Below are positions 20,667 to 29,747 of a DNA stretch of 64,000 nucleotides, in pieces. Source of the DNA: Gluconacetobacter johannae (GTDB lineage Bacteria; Pseudomonadota; Alphaproteobacteria; Acetobacterales; Acetobacteraceae); assembly GCF_014174305.1 (NCBI RefSeq), contig NZ_JABEQH010000002.1, positions 186,001-250,000 of the forward strand, given 5' to 3'. Under the pieces are notes generated by a model, which was given only the letters and a program-made list of their open reading frames with translations, was not told the DNA's origin and made no database searches. Numbering within the stretch: position 1 is the first letter of the stretch; each line of letters opens with the position of its first letter. Made by a program: the position numbers and the translations under genes.

Positions 20667-22859
20667 TCAGGTGGCGATCTGCACCCGGATCGTTTCGGTC
20701 CGCTCCACGACGTTGATCGCGACCTCGTCGCCTACGCGCACCAGGCGCACGGTCACCCGGTCGCCCCCGACCTCCAGATTGTACAGGGTCATCTCGTCCA
20801 GGAAATCGGGCAGGCGCGGGTGTTCGAAATGCACCGCCACCGTGGCGGGGTCGAAGGACAGCCCAAGGGTGGACTGGACCAGCGCCGGCAGGGTCGCCGC
20901 CGCCCAGGCCTGCGGCGAGCAGGCGACCGGATAGCGGACGGGGCCTTCCGCCCGGTTGCGGGTGAAGCCGCAGAACAGTTCGGGCAGGCGGCGCAGGTCG
21001 GTATAGAAGGCGGCGTCGAACATGCCGCGAAACAGGCGCGCGGCCTCGTCGCGATAGCCGTGGCGGGCCAGGCCCAGTCCGATCAGCGCGTTGTCGTGCG
21101 GCCAGACCGAGCCGTTGTGGTAGGCCATCGGGTTATAGCGCGCCTCGCCCTCGGGGATGGTGCGGATGCCCCAGCCGGTGAAGGACGACCGGTTCATCAG
21201 CCCCGCCACCAGCCGGGGGATGCGGTCGGGCGTCGCGATATCGGTCAGCAGGATATGCCCGGCATTGGACGAGCGGACGCGGCAGGGCTGCTTGCGGCCG
21301 TCCAGCGCCAGGGCGAAAGTGCCCAGATCCTCGATCCAGAAGCGCGCGTTGAAGGCGACGCGCAGGCTTTCGGCCAGATGGTCCTGCCGTTCGGCATAGG
21401 CGGTCTTGCCCAGGCGGCGGCCGATGGCGGCGGCGGCGCGGCGCGCGGCATAGACATAGGCCTGCACCTCGCACAACGCGATCGGCCCTTCGGCCAGGGT
21501 GCCGTCGGCGTGGAAGATGCTGTCGTAGCTGTCTTTCCAGCCCTGGTTAATCAGCCCGTCCTTGTTGCGGCGGCCATATTCGACGAAGCCGTCGTCGTCG
21601 CGGTCGCCGTACTGCTCGATCCAGTCGATCGCGCGCTCGATGTTCGGCCAGATCGAGGTCAGCAGCGCGACGTCGCCGGTACGGTCCAGGTACTGGCCCG
21701 CCAGCATGACGAACAGGGGCGTGGAATCGATGGAGCCGTAATAATGGCGGAACGGCACCTCGCCCAGTTCCGCCATCTCGCCGTGCCGGACCTCGTGCAG
21801 GATCTTGCCCGGTTCGGCGTCGGCGGCCGGGTCTTCGGTGCGGGCCTGGTGCCGGGCCAGGTAGTTCAGGACCCCCCGCGCGATCTCCGGGTCCAGCCAC
21901 AGGGTCAGCATGGCGGTAATCAGCGCGTCGCGGCCGAAGGCGGTGCTGTACCACGGCACCCCGGCGTACGGGTAAGGCCCGGTCTTCTTGTCCGTCAGCA
22001 GCATGTAGATGTCGCAGATGCAGCGCCGGATGGCCTCGTTGAAGATCTCGTTCGAGGTCGCGATCGCCGCCGCGCGCGAGGACGACAGGCGCAGCGCCCG
22101 CCGTGCCTCGACCGCGCCGGTCAGGAAGCGCCGGTTGGGTTGCAGGGCCGGCGTGCCCTCGGGGTCGCACGCGACCTCGAAATGCACCAGCACCCGCTTG
22201 CCCGGCGGCAGGTCGAACCGGTAGGCGGCGTGGCGCGCGTCCAGCGACGCCGGCGGCGGCCAGAACCGCAGCACCGTCGTCCGCCGCCGGTCGTCCAGCC
22301 CGTCATAGGACAGCGTGACCTGGTTGTCCGCGACCTCGGGCGGGCATTGGGCGCCGCGCCGGGGGCGGGTGGAGCCCCGGGCCTCGAACAGGTCGGCGAA
22401 ATCGGCCAGGAAGCGGATATCCAGCACCGCCGTGCGCGGCTCGACGTCGAAATTGCGGATCTCGACCCGCTCGTAGCAGACATGGTTCCACAGGAAGCGC
22501 GACCGCCGGACATGCAGCAGGTCGTGGTCCATCCGTCCGTCGGGGCCGTCGATGTCGGTGTTGGTCAGATCCACCGACAGCAGCACGTTGTTCTCGCGCA
22601 CCGTGGACGACAGCAGGATCGGCCGCTCGCCCTGCAAGGTCATCGACAGGCAGGACAGATAGCGCGTGTCGTGGAAATACAGCCCGTCGGCGATGCCGTC
22701 GCCGAACAGGATGTCGCCGGTCTGGTCGAACACGCCGAACATGTCCCCCTGCTTCAGGGTATGCAGGCGTCGTTCGGACAGCAGCGATTTCGCCGCGACG
22801 GGAAAGCTGTCCAGTTCGTCGGGCGAGAGATGCTGCGCGGTGTCGGTCTGGCTGTCCAT
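20667..22859 (-). CDS. Amylo-alpha-1,6-glucosidase-like glycoside hydrolase
   Basis: Probable cytoplasmic glycogen-debranching-type enzyme of 730 residues. The N-terminal domain (residues about 20-230) begins FPVAAKSLLSERRLHTLKQGDMFGVFD and contains GLYFHDTRYLSCL, matching the debranching-enzyme N-terminal domain. The C-terminal part is an (alpha/alpha)6 toroid, with PYAGVPWYSTAFGRDALITA, KDSYDSIFHADG and NGSVWPHDNALI as the conserved catalytic-side loops. The ATG at 22859 is chosen because the conserved N-terminus starts soon after; the frame upstream is open but overlaps the CorA-like gene. Physiological substrate (glycogen, trehalose or sucrose-derived glucan) is not evident. Confidence 0.85.
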   Translation of the reverse strand: MDSQTDTAQHLSPDELDSFPVAAKSLLSERRLHTLKQGDMFGVFDQTGDILFGDGIADGLYFHDTRYLSCLSMTLQGERPILLSSTVRENNVLLSVDLTNTDIDGPDGRMDHDLLHVRRSRFLWNHVCYERVEIRNFDVEPRTAVLDIRFLADFADLFEARGSTRPRRGAQCPPEVADNQVTLSYDGLDDRRRTTVLRFWPPPASLDARHAAYRFDLPPGKRVLVHFEVACDPEGTPALQPNRRFLTGAVEARRALRLSSSRAAAIATSNEIFNEAIRRCICDIYMLLTDKKTGPYPYAGVPWYSTAFGRDALITAMLTLWLDPEIARGVLNYLARHQARTEDPAADAEPGKILHEVRHGEMAELGEVPFRHYYGSIDSTPLFVMLAGQYLDRTGDVALLTSIWPNIERAIDWIEQYGDRDDDGFVEYGRRNKDGLINQGWKDSYDSIFHADGTLAEGPIALCEVQAYVYAARRAAAAIGRRLGKTAYAERQDHLAESLRVAFNARFWIEDLGTFALALDGRKQPCRVRSSNAGHILLTDIATPDRIPRLVAGLMNRSSFTGWGIRTIPEGEARYNPMAYHNGSVWPHDNALIGLGLARHGYRDEAARLFRGMFDAAFYTDLRRLPELFCGFTRNRAEGPVRYPVACSPQAWAAATLPALVQSTLGLSFDPATVAVHFEHPRLPDFLDEMTLYNLEVGGDRVTVRLVRVGDEVAINVVERTETIRVQIAT

Positions 22860-22978
22860 GTTGGTCTTCCCTTCACGGTTGCCGGGACAGGGCGCCCCGG
22901 GTTTCCGACTGTCGTTCGGGTTGGTCTGGATTGGGGCGGGTCCCCGGATGCCCGGCTGGGGCGATCGGGGCGCGGCGG

Positions 22979-24073
22979 TTACAGCAGCTTGGCGAATTTC
23001 AGCAGCAGCCAGGTGATGACCATGAACAGGAAGCACACGCCCCCGGCCTCGACGGTGCCCATCGCCCCGCTGGCGAGGAACATCCCCCCGGTATTCATGC
23101 CGAAGAAACCGGTCACGAATGTGGCCGGCAGCATCAGCGTGGTCACGACCGACACGGTATACAGGCGCCGGTTGGTTTCCTCCGCCTGGCCCGAGGCCAG
23201 TTCGTCCTGTAGCGAGCGCGCGCGGTCCTGCAACGCCAGCAGGTCGTCCAGGGCCGCGTGGATCTGGCGTTGCGACCGGTCGCGGATATCGTCCTCGGCC
23301 CATTCCGGCAATTCGAGATCCTCGCTGTGGAAAATCCGGTCGACCGGGGAAATGACGCGGCGCAGTTCCGTCGAACGGCGTCGCACCTTGCCGATCAGGC
23401 CGCTGATGCGGCCGAAATCGGTATGCTGGTCCAGTGTGAGCAGAAGATCTTCCGCCCGGTCAAGCTGATCGTCCAGCATCGCGATGTTCCGCCGCACGCT
23501 GTCGGCGAATTCCAGCAGCGTCCGGTCCACGATTTCAGCCGGCGTGCGGGGGGCCTCGTCGCGCTGCAACCAGCGATAGGCCGCGCCCAGCGCCGGGACG
23601 GGGTGCCGGCGGGTGGTAATCAGCAGGTCCGGCAGGACGGCGAAGCGCCAGGCCGACACGTTCGTGTCATCGTCGGACATGCTGTCGTCGAAGGCGGGCA
23701 GCGCGCCATAGACCAGGTCGTCCTCGGCTTCCAGCCGGGTGCCGCGATCGGTTCCGGTCAGGGTGGCGCGGGCTTCTTCGGACAGGCGGGCGATGGATTC
23801 GACACGGGCGCGGCTGGCGGTATGCACCACGTCGTAATGCAGCCAGGTCCATGCCCCGTCGGCCTCGGGGGCGGCCTCGCCGTCCAGCCGCTGGGCCGCC
23901 TGCCGGGACGACAACTGGACCGGCCGGCGGCCAGGCGTGCACGACACCGCCCAGACCAGGCCGTCGGCGGGGTCGGCCAGGGGGCCGTCGGCATAGGGGA
24001 CATCGGTCGGGGCAATCGTGTCGGGCATGGGGGACATCCGGGACCGCGCGGGACGCAACGGCACACTTGCCAT
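22979..24073 (-). CDS. CorA/ZntB-family divalent cation transporter
   Basis: Inner-membrane channel-like transporter for Mg2+ or transition metals. The 364-residue protein has a long soluble N-terminal domain, a helical stalk (FADSVRRNIAMLDDQLDRAEDLLL), and two C-terminal transmembrane segments joined by the family signature GMN (325-327). The wording FGMNTGGMF and the mid-domain resemble the ZntB branch, so zinc export is possible. The start at 24073 is provisional; in-frame Met codons at 24037 and 24028 would trim a non-conserved N-terminus. Confidence 0.88.
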   Translation of the reverse strand: MASVPLRPARSRMSPMPDTIAPTDVPYADGPLADPADGLVWAVSCTPGRRPVQLSSRQAAQRLDGEAAPEADGAWTWLHYDVVHTASRARVESIARLSEEARATLTGTDRGTRLEAEDDLVYGALPAFDDSMSDDDTNVSAWRFAVLPDLLITTRRHPVPALGAAYRWLQRDEAPRTPAEIVDRTLLEFADSVRRNIAMLDDQLDRAEDLLLTLDQHTDFGRISGLIGKVRRRSTELRRVISPVDRIFHSEDLELPEWAEDDIRDRSQRQIHAALDDLLALQDRARSLQDELASGQAEETNRRLYTVSVVTTLMLPATFVTGFFGMNTGGMFLASGAMGTVEAGGVCFLFMVITWLLLKFAKLL

Positions 24074-24121
24074 GACCGCCTGCCTGTTGCAATCCCGCGC
24101 CGGGCGGGGAGGCGAGGGGCG

Positions 24122-24628
24122 TCAGCCCCCGGCCGGCCCGTCGCACCAGAAGCCGGCATGCGGGCGCGCGGCCTCGTCCTCGATCAGCGGACCCAGCACC
24201 TCGGTCGTGTGCTGCCCCCGGGCGAAGATCTCGCAGCAGGGCAGAGAAAAAGTCGGGTTTTCCGGATGCGCGCCCGTCAGCGCCAGCAGCCGGCGTTCCG
24301 ACAGCGCATAGACCACGCGGCGGATATTGCCCCAATAGACCGCGCCCGCGCACATGCAGCACGGTTCGGCGCTGGTGTACAGCGTGCAGCCCGCCAGTTC
24401 GTCCGGCGTCAGCATCCGCGCCGCCTGCGCCACCGCGCGCAGTTCGGCATGCTGCGTCGGGTCGCCCTCGGGCGGCAGGGAGTTGTTCAGGGCGGTGGTC
24501 ACCACCCGCCCCCGCGCGTCGGCGACCAGGGCGGCGAAGGGGTGCCGCCCCTGGGCGCGGGAGGTTTCCGACAGGGCGATGGCCTGCCGCAGCAGGTCCA
24601 GGTCGGCGGCGGAGGGGGCATTGGGCAT
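24122..24628 (-). CDS. Nucleobase/nucleoside deaminase (CMP/dCMP deaminase fold), guanine deaminase-like
   Basis: Zinc-dependent cytosolic deaminase of 168 residues. The motifs HAE (His60, Glu62) and PCCMC (Cys90, Cys93) supply the zinc site and catalytic Glu. The sequence SAEPCCMCAGAVYWGNIRRVVYAL and the acidic C-terminus resemble guanine deaminase GuaD of the cytidine-deaminase superfamily. Its stop-start position 13 bp after an NCS2 purine permease supports a purine substrate: the permease would import and the deaminase would convert guanine to xanthine. Exact substrate is inferred from context. Confidence 0.85.
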   Translation of the reverse strand: MPNAPSAADLDLLRQAIALSETSRAQGRHPFAALVADARGRVVTTALNNSLPPEGDPTQHAELRAVAQAARMLTPDELAGCTLYTSAEPCCMCAGAVYWGNIRRVVYALSERRLLALTGAHPENPTFSLPCCEIFARGQHTTEVLGPLIEDEAARPHAGFWCDGPAGG

Positions 24629-24641
24629 GGCGGGGCGGGCC

Positions 24642-26015
24642 TCAGGTCAGCGGGGTGGACAAGGTGGCGGGGTCGTCTCCGTCATCGGCCTCCACCTCCG
24701 CCGCCGTGCCGGACGACAGCAGCAGGTTCAGGCTCACGGCGCTGAAGGCCGCCAGGAACACGCCGCTGCCGGTCATGATCCGCAGCGGGCCGGGCAGATG
24801 CGCGAACAGGGTGGGGCAGGCCATCGGCAGGATGCCCGCGCCGATCGCCACCGCCGGCACCAGCGCGCCAGACCCGCCGCCAGACCCGCCGCCCAGGCGC
24901 ACGCGCGCCAGGTCCTGGATGCCCGCCATCGCGGTCATGCCGAACATCAGGATGGCCGACCCGCCCAGCACCGGCCGGGGCAGGCAGGCGATCGCCGCCC
25001 CCAGGCGGGGAAACAGGCCCATCGCGACCATCAGCCCGCCGGCCGTCGCGACGACGAAGCGGCTGCGGATACCCGTCAGGGCGATCAGGCCGGTATTCTG
25101 GGCGAAGGCGTTATAGGGCGTGCCGCCGAACAGCCCGCCCAGCAGGGTCGACAGCCCGTCGGCGGCATAGGTGCGCGTCAGGACGTCGCGGCCGGCGGCC
25201 CGGCCGGCCAGGCGGGACACGGCCAGGCAGTTGCCGGTCGTTTCCACCAGGATCACCATCATCGCCACGGTCATGATGAGGATCGGCGCGATATGGAAGG
25301 CCGGGCGGCCGAACGGCAGGATCGGCGGCAGGGCGACCCAGGCCACCTGGCGGACCGCGCCGAAATCGGCCTGCCCGGTCAGCACGCCGATGGCGGCGCC
25401 CCCGGCCAGGCCCAGCAGGATCGCCAGCGTGCGGCCGGTACCCGAGGCCCGCGCGGTAATCAGCAGGGTCAGCGCCAGGGTGGCGAAGCCCAGCAGCAGG
25501 TGCGCCGGCGCGCCGAACCCCGGATCGCCCGGCCGGCCGCCGCCCAGCCAGTTGGCCGCCGCCGGCATCAGTGACAGCCCGACCACGGTGATGACGCTGC
25601 CGATGACGACGGGCGGGAAGAAACGGGCCAGGCGGCTGGCGAACGGGGCCAGCACGCAGGTGGCCAGACCCGCCCCGATCACCGCGCCATAGGCGGTCGG
25701 CAGGTCGTAATCGCGGGCGATCATCATCATCGGCGGCAGGGCGATGAAGGACGACGCCTGGATCAGCGGCAGGCGCGCCCCGAACGGCCCCACGCCCAGC
25801 GTCTGGATCAGCGTGGCGACGCCCGAGGTCAGGATGCTGGCGTTGACCAGCAGGACCAGTTGTGCCGGACCCAGCCCCAGCGCCGCGCCGAAGATCAGCG
25901 GCACGCTGATGACCCCGGCATAGATGACCAGGACATGTTGCAGGCCGCAGACCAGCATCCGCCAGGGCGGCAGGCGTTCTTCCACGGGGTCGTGCCGCGC
26001 CGGCCGCCGGGTCAT
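24642..26015 (-). CDS. NCS2-family nucleobase (xanthine/uracil/purine) permease
   Basis: Inner-membrane proton symporter for nucleobases, 457 residues with 12 or so hydrophobic segments. Family landmarks are GLQHVLVIYAGVISVPLI near the N-terminus, VETTGNCLAVSRL in TM8 (substrate-binding Glu), and GGTPYNAFAQNTGLIALTGIRSRFVV in TM9-10. The VETTGN rather than TVESIGD wording favours the xanthine/urate branch over uracil. A short Gly-Ser repeat (GGGSGGGSG) lies in a loop. It is translated just before the deaminase, and the pair looks like a purine salvage unit. Confidence 0.9.
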   Translation of the reverse strand: MTRRPARHDPVEERLPPWRMLVCGLQHVLVIYAGVISVPLIFGAALGLGPAQLVLLVNASILTSGVATLIQTLGVGPFGARLPLIQASSFIALPPMMMIARDYDLPTAYGAVIGAGLATCVLAPFASRLARFFPPVVIGSVITVVGLSLMPAAANWLGGGRPGDPGFGAPAHLLLGFATLALTLLITARASGTGRTLAILLGLAGGAAIGVLTGQADFGAVRQVAWVALPPILPFGRPAFHIAPILIMTVAMMVILVETTGNCLAVSRLAGRAAGRDVLTRTYAADGLSTLLGGLFGGTPYNAFAQNTGLIALTGIRSRFVVATAGGLMVAMGLFPRLGAAIACLPRPVLGGSAILMFGMTAMAGIQDLARVRLGGGSGGGSGALVPAVAIGAGILPMACPTLFAHLPGPLRIMTGSGVFLAAFSAVSLNLLLSSGTAAEVEADDGDDPATLSTPLT

Positions 26016-26025
26016 GTCCGTCGGC

Positions 26026-26409
26026 TCATTTCAGATCGTCAGGGACCTTGCCGCCGTTTTCCGCCAGCTTCTGCATGACCTGCCTGTGCAGCCAGACATT
26101 CATCGCGGCGGAATCGCTGATGTCGCCGGTATAATGCAGCTCGCCCGCCAGTTCCTTGCGCGCGGCCAGCGAACTGTCCAGGCCCAGCAGCTTCAGCAGG
26201 TCGACGATGGACTGCCGCCAGTTCAGGGGCTGGCCGGCCTTGGCCGCCAGTTCGGTCAGGATGGCGGCGACATCGACGGGCTGGGCGGGGGCGGCGACGG
26301 GCGCCGGCGCGGTGGGGACCGGGCTGGGGGCGGCAGGAGCGGGGGCCGGGGTGGCCGCGGCTTCGGCATGGCCGAAGATCTTGGACATGATGGCGCCGAA
26401 AATGCTCAT
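26026..26409 (-). CDS. DUF3597-family protein
   Basis: Small protein of 127 residues matching the DUF3597 pattern: MSIFGAIMSKIFGHA at the N-terminus, an Ala/Pro linker (about 19-43), then the conserved domain with VDVAAILTELAAK, LNWRQSIVDLLKLLGLDSSLAARKELA and a C-terminal NVWLHRQVMQKLAENGGK. Similar proteins share a C-terminal region with LysM-like potassium-binding BON proteins, but the role is unknown. No signal peptide or membrane segment. It ends 10 bp before the permease start, so may be co-transcribed with the purine genes. Confidence 0.82.
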   Translation of the reverse strand: MSIFGAIMSKIFGHAEAAATPAPAPAAPSPVPTAPAPVAAPAQPVDVAAILTELAAKAGQPLNWRQSIVDLLKLLGLDSSLAARKELAGELHYTGDISDSAAMNVWLHRQVMQKLAENGGKVPDDLK

Positions 26410-26466
26410 GGTCGGCTCTCCCTTCTGGGCCGTCCGGCGGCGCGAGGCCGCCGGACGGGGTGTCGG

Positions 26467-27768
26467 TTAGTAGCGGTACAGGTCGTTCTTGAACGGCCCG
26501 TTGACCGGAACGCCGATGTACTCGGCCTGTTTCTGCGACATCTTCGTCAGTTCGGCGCCGACCTTGGCCAGGTGCAGGGCGGCGACCTTCTCGTCCAGAT
26601 GCTTGGGCAGGGTGTAGACCTTGCGCTCGTACTTGCCGGCGGGCGCGGTCCACAGCTCGATCTGCGCCAGGGTCTGGTTGGTGAAGGACGCCGACATCAC
26701 GAAGGACGGGTGGCCGGTCGCGTTGCCCAGGTTCACCAGGCGGCCTTCGGACAACACGATCAGGCGCTTGCCGTCGGGGAAGACGACCTCGTCGACCTGC
26801 GGCTTGATGTTGTCCCACGGGAAGTTGCGAAGGGCGTCGATCTGGATCTCGGAATCGAAATGGCCGATGTTGCAGACGATGGCGCGATGCTTCATCTCGC
26901 GCATGTGGTCGACGGTGATGATGTCCACATTGCCCGTGCAGGTGACGAAGATGTCGCCGCGCGGGGCGGCATTTTCCATCGTCACGACCTCGTAGCCTTC
27001 CATCGCGGCCTGCAGGGCGCAGATGGGGTCCGCCTCGGTCACCAGCACGCGGCAGCCGGCGTTACGCAGCGACGCCGCCGAGCCCTTGCCCACGTCGCCA
27101 TAGCCCGCGACGACGGCGATCTTGCCGGCCATCATCACGTCGGTGCCGCGACGGATCGCGTCCACCAGGCTTTCGCGGCAGCCGTACAGATTGTCGAATT
27201 TTGACTTGGTGACGCTGTCGTTGACGTTGATCGCCGGGACGGCCAGCGTGCCCTTCTTCGCCATTTCCCACAGGCGATGCACGCCGGTCGTCGTTTCCTC
27301 GGACAGGCCGCGCACGTCGGCCAGCATTTCGGGGTACTTGTCGTGCATCAGCACGGTCAGGTCGCCGCCGTCATCGAGGATCATGTTCGGCGTCCAGCCG
27401 TCCGGCCCCTTCACGGTCGCCTCGATGCACCACCAGAACTCCTCCTCCGTCAGGCCCTTCCAGGCGAAGACGGGCACGCCCGTGGCGGCGATGGCGGCGG
27501 CGGCGTGGTCCTGGGTCGAGAAGATGTTGCACGACGACCAGCGGACGGTGGCGCCCAGCGCGGTCAGCGTCTCGATCAGCACGGCGGTCTGGATGGTCAT
27601 GTGCAGGCAGCCGGCGATCCGCGCGCCCGCCAGCGGCTTGCTGGCGCCGAATTCCTCGCGCAGCGCCATCAGGCCGGGCATCTCGCCCTCGGCGATCGAG
27701 ATTTCCTTGCGGCCCCATTCCGCGAGGGAGATGTCCTTGACCTTGTAGTCGGTGCTGCTGGCGGTCAT
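26467..27768 (-). CDS. ahcY: Adenosylhomocysteinase
   Basis: NAD-dependent enzyme that hydrolyses S-adenosylhomocysteine to homocysteine and adenosine, keeping methylation cycles running. The 433-residue product has the substrate-domain motif [15 protein letters not shown], the catalytic region [20 protein letters not shown], the NAD loop [12 protein letters not shown], and the C-terminal end KNDLYRY, which is invariant in the family. The ATG at 27768 is preferred to one at 27786. The leader is only about 60 bp to the next upstream gene, with no room for an SAH riboswitch. Confidence 0.97.
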   Translation of the reverse strand: MTASSTDYKVKDISLAEWGRKEISIAEGEMPGLMALREEFGASKPLAGARIAGCLHMTIQTAVLIETLTALGATVRWSSCNIFSTQDHAAAAIAATGVPVFAWKGLTEEEFWWCIEATVKGPDGWTPNMILDDGGDLTVLMHDKYPEMLADVRGLSEETTTGVHRLWEMAKKGTLAVPAINVNDSVTKSKFDNLYGCRESLVDAIRRGTDVMMAGKIAVVAGYGDVGKGSAASLRNAGCRVLVTEADPICALQAAMEGYEVVTMENAAPRGDIFVTCTGNVDIITVDHMREMKHRAIVCNIGHFDSEIQIDALRNFPWDNIKPQVDEVVFPDGKRLIVLSEGRLVNLGNATGHPSFVMSASFTNQTLAQIELWTAPAGKYERKVYTLPKHLDEKVAALHLAKVGAELTKMSQKQAEYIGVPVNGPFKNDLYRY

Positions 27769-27828
27769 GTGCTGTCCTGTCTGCAAATGAATCTGGCCCG
27801 GGGATATAGCCGCTTGGCGGCCCGGGGG

Positions 27829-28851
27829 CTAGGCCGGCTGGCCGGCGACGGCCTCGGCACGGCGCAGGACGCGCAGGAAATTGCCGCCCCAGATCGCCGC
27901 GATCTGGGCGGGGTCATAGCCGCGCCGCACCAGTTCCGCCGTCAGGGCGGGCGATTGCGCCGCGTTGCGCCAGCCCTCGATGCTGCCGCCGCCGTCGAAA
28001 TCCGATGAAATGCCGACATGCCGCACGCCGATGCGCCGTGCCACGTAATCGACATGGTCCACGTAATCGGCCACCGTGACGGGGCGTTGCTGGCGGATGT
28101 CGCGCGGGCGCAGGAAGGCGTCGACGGCGGTGATGTGGATCACCCCGTCGCAATCGCGCAGTGCGTCGAGCTGTTCGTCATCAAGGTTGCGCGGGTGGTC
28201 GCACAGCGCGCGGACGCAGGAATGGGTGGCCAGGACCGGGCTGCGCGACAGGCGCAGGGCCTGCATCATGGTGCTGCGCGCGGTATGCGACACGTCGACC
28301 ATCAGGCCCAGCCGGTTCATCTCGGCGATGGCCTCGCGCCCCAGGCCCGACAGGCCGTCATGCCGCGCGGCGCTGTCGCCCAGCGCCGCCGACGGCCGGG
28401 CGGAATCGGCCAGCGCGTTGTGCCCGTTATGGGTCAGCGTCATGTAGCGTGCGCCCCTGGCGCGGAACTGCGCCAGCAGCGACAGGTCCTCGCCCATCGC
28501 GTAGCCGTTCTCGACCGCCGGGACGATGGCCGTCACGCCGTCGCGGCGCGCGGCCTCGATCTGGTCGGCCAGGGGGCAGATCCGCGCCATGCCGGTGTCG
28601 GCGGCCCGCCCGATCGCGTCCAGCATCTCCAGCGCCTGCCGCCCCACCGCCGCGTGGCGGACGTCGTCCGTCGGGCCCTGCCCGACATAGGCGACCAGGC
28701 AGGCCGCCGAGATGCCGCCGCGCCGCAGCTTCGGCAGATCGACATGCCGCGTGTCCGTGTCCTGCCCGATGTCGCCCTGGTCGGGCCAGGGAATGTCGAT
28801 ATGCGTATCGACCGTCAGGAGGGAATGATGAAGGGCGTCGGAATCCGTCAT
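27829..28851 (-). CDS. Membrane dipeptidase (M19 renal dipeptidase family)
   Basis: Zinc dipeptidase of 340 residues. The metal ligands are visible in order: VDTHIDIPW (His17, Asp19), VENGYAMGEDL (Glu), VSHTARSTM (His) and ATHSCVRAL (His), followed by GISSDFDGGG near the C-terminus. This order is specific to the M19 family, which cleaves dipeptides, including D-amino acid-containing ones, and some beta-lactams. No signal peptide is seen, so a cytoplasmic location is likely. The start at 28851 is uncertain; an in-frame Met at 28887 would add 12 residues. Confidence 0.9.
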   Translation of the reverse strand: MTDSDALHHSLLTVDTHIDIPWPDQGDIGQDTDTRHVDLPKLRRGGISAACLVAYVGQGPTDDVRHAAVGRQALEMLDAIGRAADTGMARICPLADQIEAARRDGVTAIVPAVENGYAMGEDLSLLAQFRARGARYMTLTHNGHNALADSARPSAALGDSAARHDGLSGLGREAIAEMNRLGLMVDVSHTARSTMMQALRLSRSPVLATHSCVRALCDHPRNLDDEQLDALRDCDGVIHITAVDAFLRPRDIRQQRPVTVADYVDHVDYVARRIGVRHVGISSDFDGGGSIEGWRNAAQSPALTAELVRRGYDPAQIAAIWGGNFLRVLRRAEAVAGQPA

Positions 28852-28961
28852 GCCGTCACTGTAGTCCCAATCCGCGCGCCCTGCCATGCCGCCGATGGCC
28901 CGCCGGCCGGGTGCGATGCGCCCGGGTGGGCGCATCGCACCGGACCTGTCGCGGGGTCGGT

Positions 28962-29456
28962 TCAGTGCTGGGTCTCGGCATTGATCGGGATCTGCCGCCC
29001 GTGGACGGCCTCGGCGCTGCGGGGCAGCGTCACCGTCAGCACGCCGTTGTTGAAGCGGGCGCTGGCCTCGTCCTCCTTCACGTCGTGGGGCAGGGTGAAG
29101 CGCCGCTCGAACCGGCCATAGCGCCGCTCGCTGTAGCCGCTGGCCTTGTCCTCGCTTTCCTGCCGGCGTTCGCCGCACAGGCACAGCACGCCGTTATCGA
29201 CGCTCAGCGTGATGTCCTTCTCGGTCAGGCCGGGCAGTTCGGCGGTCACGCGGATTTCGTTGTCGGTCTCGGCGACCTCGACGCTGGGCCAGGTGCCGCC
29301 GCGTGGGCCGCGCGGGTCCCAGGTCTGCATGAAATCGTCGAACAGCCGGTCGATTTCCCGGTGGAGGCTGAGAAACGGGCCGCCCTGCCGGTCCTGGATC
29401 GGGGCCGGGGCCCTGGACTCGTCCCGCCCCCAGGGCATGAGATTACGCATAGCCAT
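28962..29456 (-). CDS. Hsp20/alpha-crystallin small heat-shock protein
   Basis: ATP-independent holdase chaperone of 164 residues. The N-terminal region has LHREIDRLFDDFMQTWD, followed by the alpha-crystallin domain (about 55-150) with PSVEVAETDNEIRVTAELPGL, the GVLCLCGERR strand, and the closing motif FNNGVLTVTLPRS. The tail ends INAETQH, close to the usual I-x-I/V region (GRQIPIN). The ATG follows GAGGGGAACGATCCA. About 150 bp upstream is a sequence matching the sigma-32 consensus, so heat induction is likely. Confidence 0.93.
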   Translation of the reverse strand: MAMRNLMPWGRDESRAPAPIQDRQGGPFLSLHREIDRLFDDFMQTWDPRGPRGGTWPSVEVAETDNEIRVTAELPGLTEKDITLSVDNGVLCLCGERRQESEDKASGYSERRYGRFERRFTLPHDVKEDEASARFNNGVLTVTLPRSAEAVHGRQIPINAETQH

Positions 29457-29602
29457 TGGATCGTTCCCCTCGGTTAGGGCCGGGACCAGCGACCGCCGCC
29501 AGGGTGGTCGCCGACGTCCAGGCCCGTCGGCCTGTCGGGGCAGGAAGCGATCAGAGAGCGCGCCCCCTGTCCGCCGGGCCGCAGTGGCGGTCCGGTTTCA
29601 GG

Positions 29603-29631
29603 AAGCTGGGGTGGGAATGAAGCGTGTCAAG
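29603..29631 (-). promoter_or_regulatory. Sigma-32 (RpoH)-like heat-shock promoter for hsp20
   Basis: Read on the minus strand: CTTGACA (29631-29625), a 13-base spacer, then CCCCAGCTT (29611-29603). The RpoH consensus is CTTGAAA, 11-14 bases, CCCCATNT. Position and direction fit transcription of hsp20, leaving a leader of roughly 140 nt. The leader contains a GC-rich stem (GCGACC...GGTCGC), but I see no clear ROSE-type anti-Shine-Dalgarno. Confidence 0.65.
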
Positions 29632-29747
29632 AGGCGGGGTTTTTCCTTTCCCCCGACTGTCGCCGGCATGATTTCGTTTATTCTGGAAGCGTAATATGAC
29701 ATCGTGCGGCGACGGAAGCCCCCGGGGAACCGAGCGATGGATCAGCA

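Noticed and set aside
20820-23468. Long plus-strand open frame opposite the debranching-type glycosidase
   Set aside because: Arg/Gly/His-rich translation with no domain; the minus-strand gene is well supported.
27769-27828. SAH riboswitch upstream of ahcY
   Set aside because: Only 60 bp separate ahcY from the next gene and the expected conserved structure is not visible.
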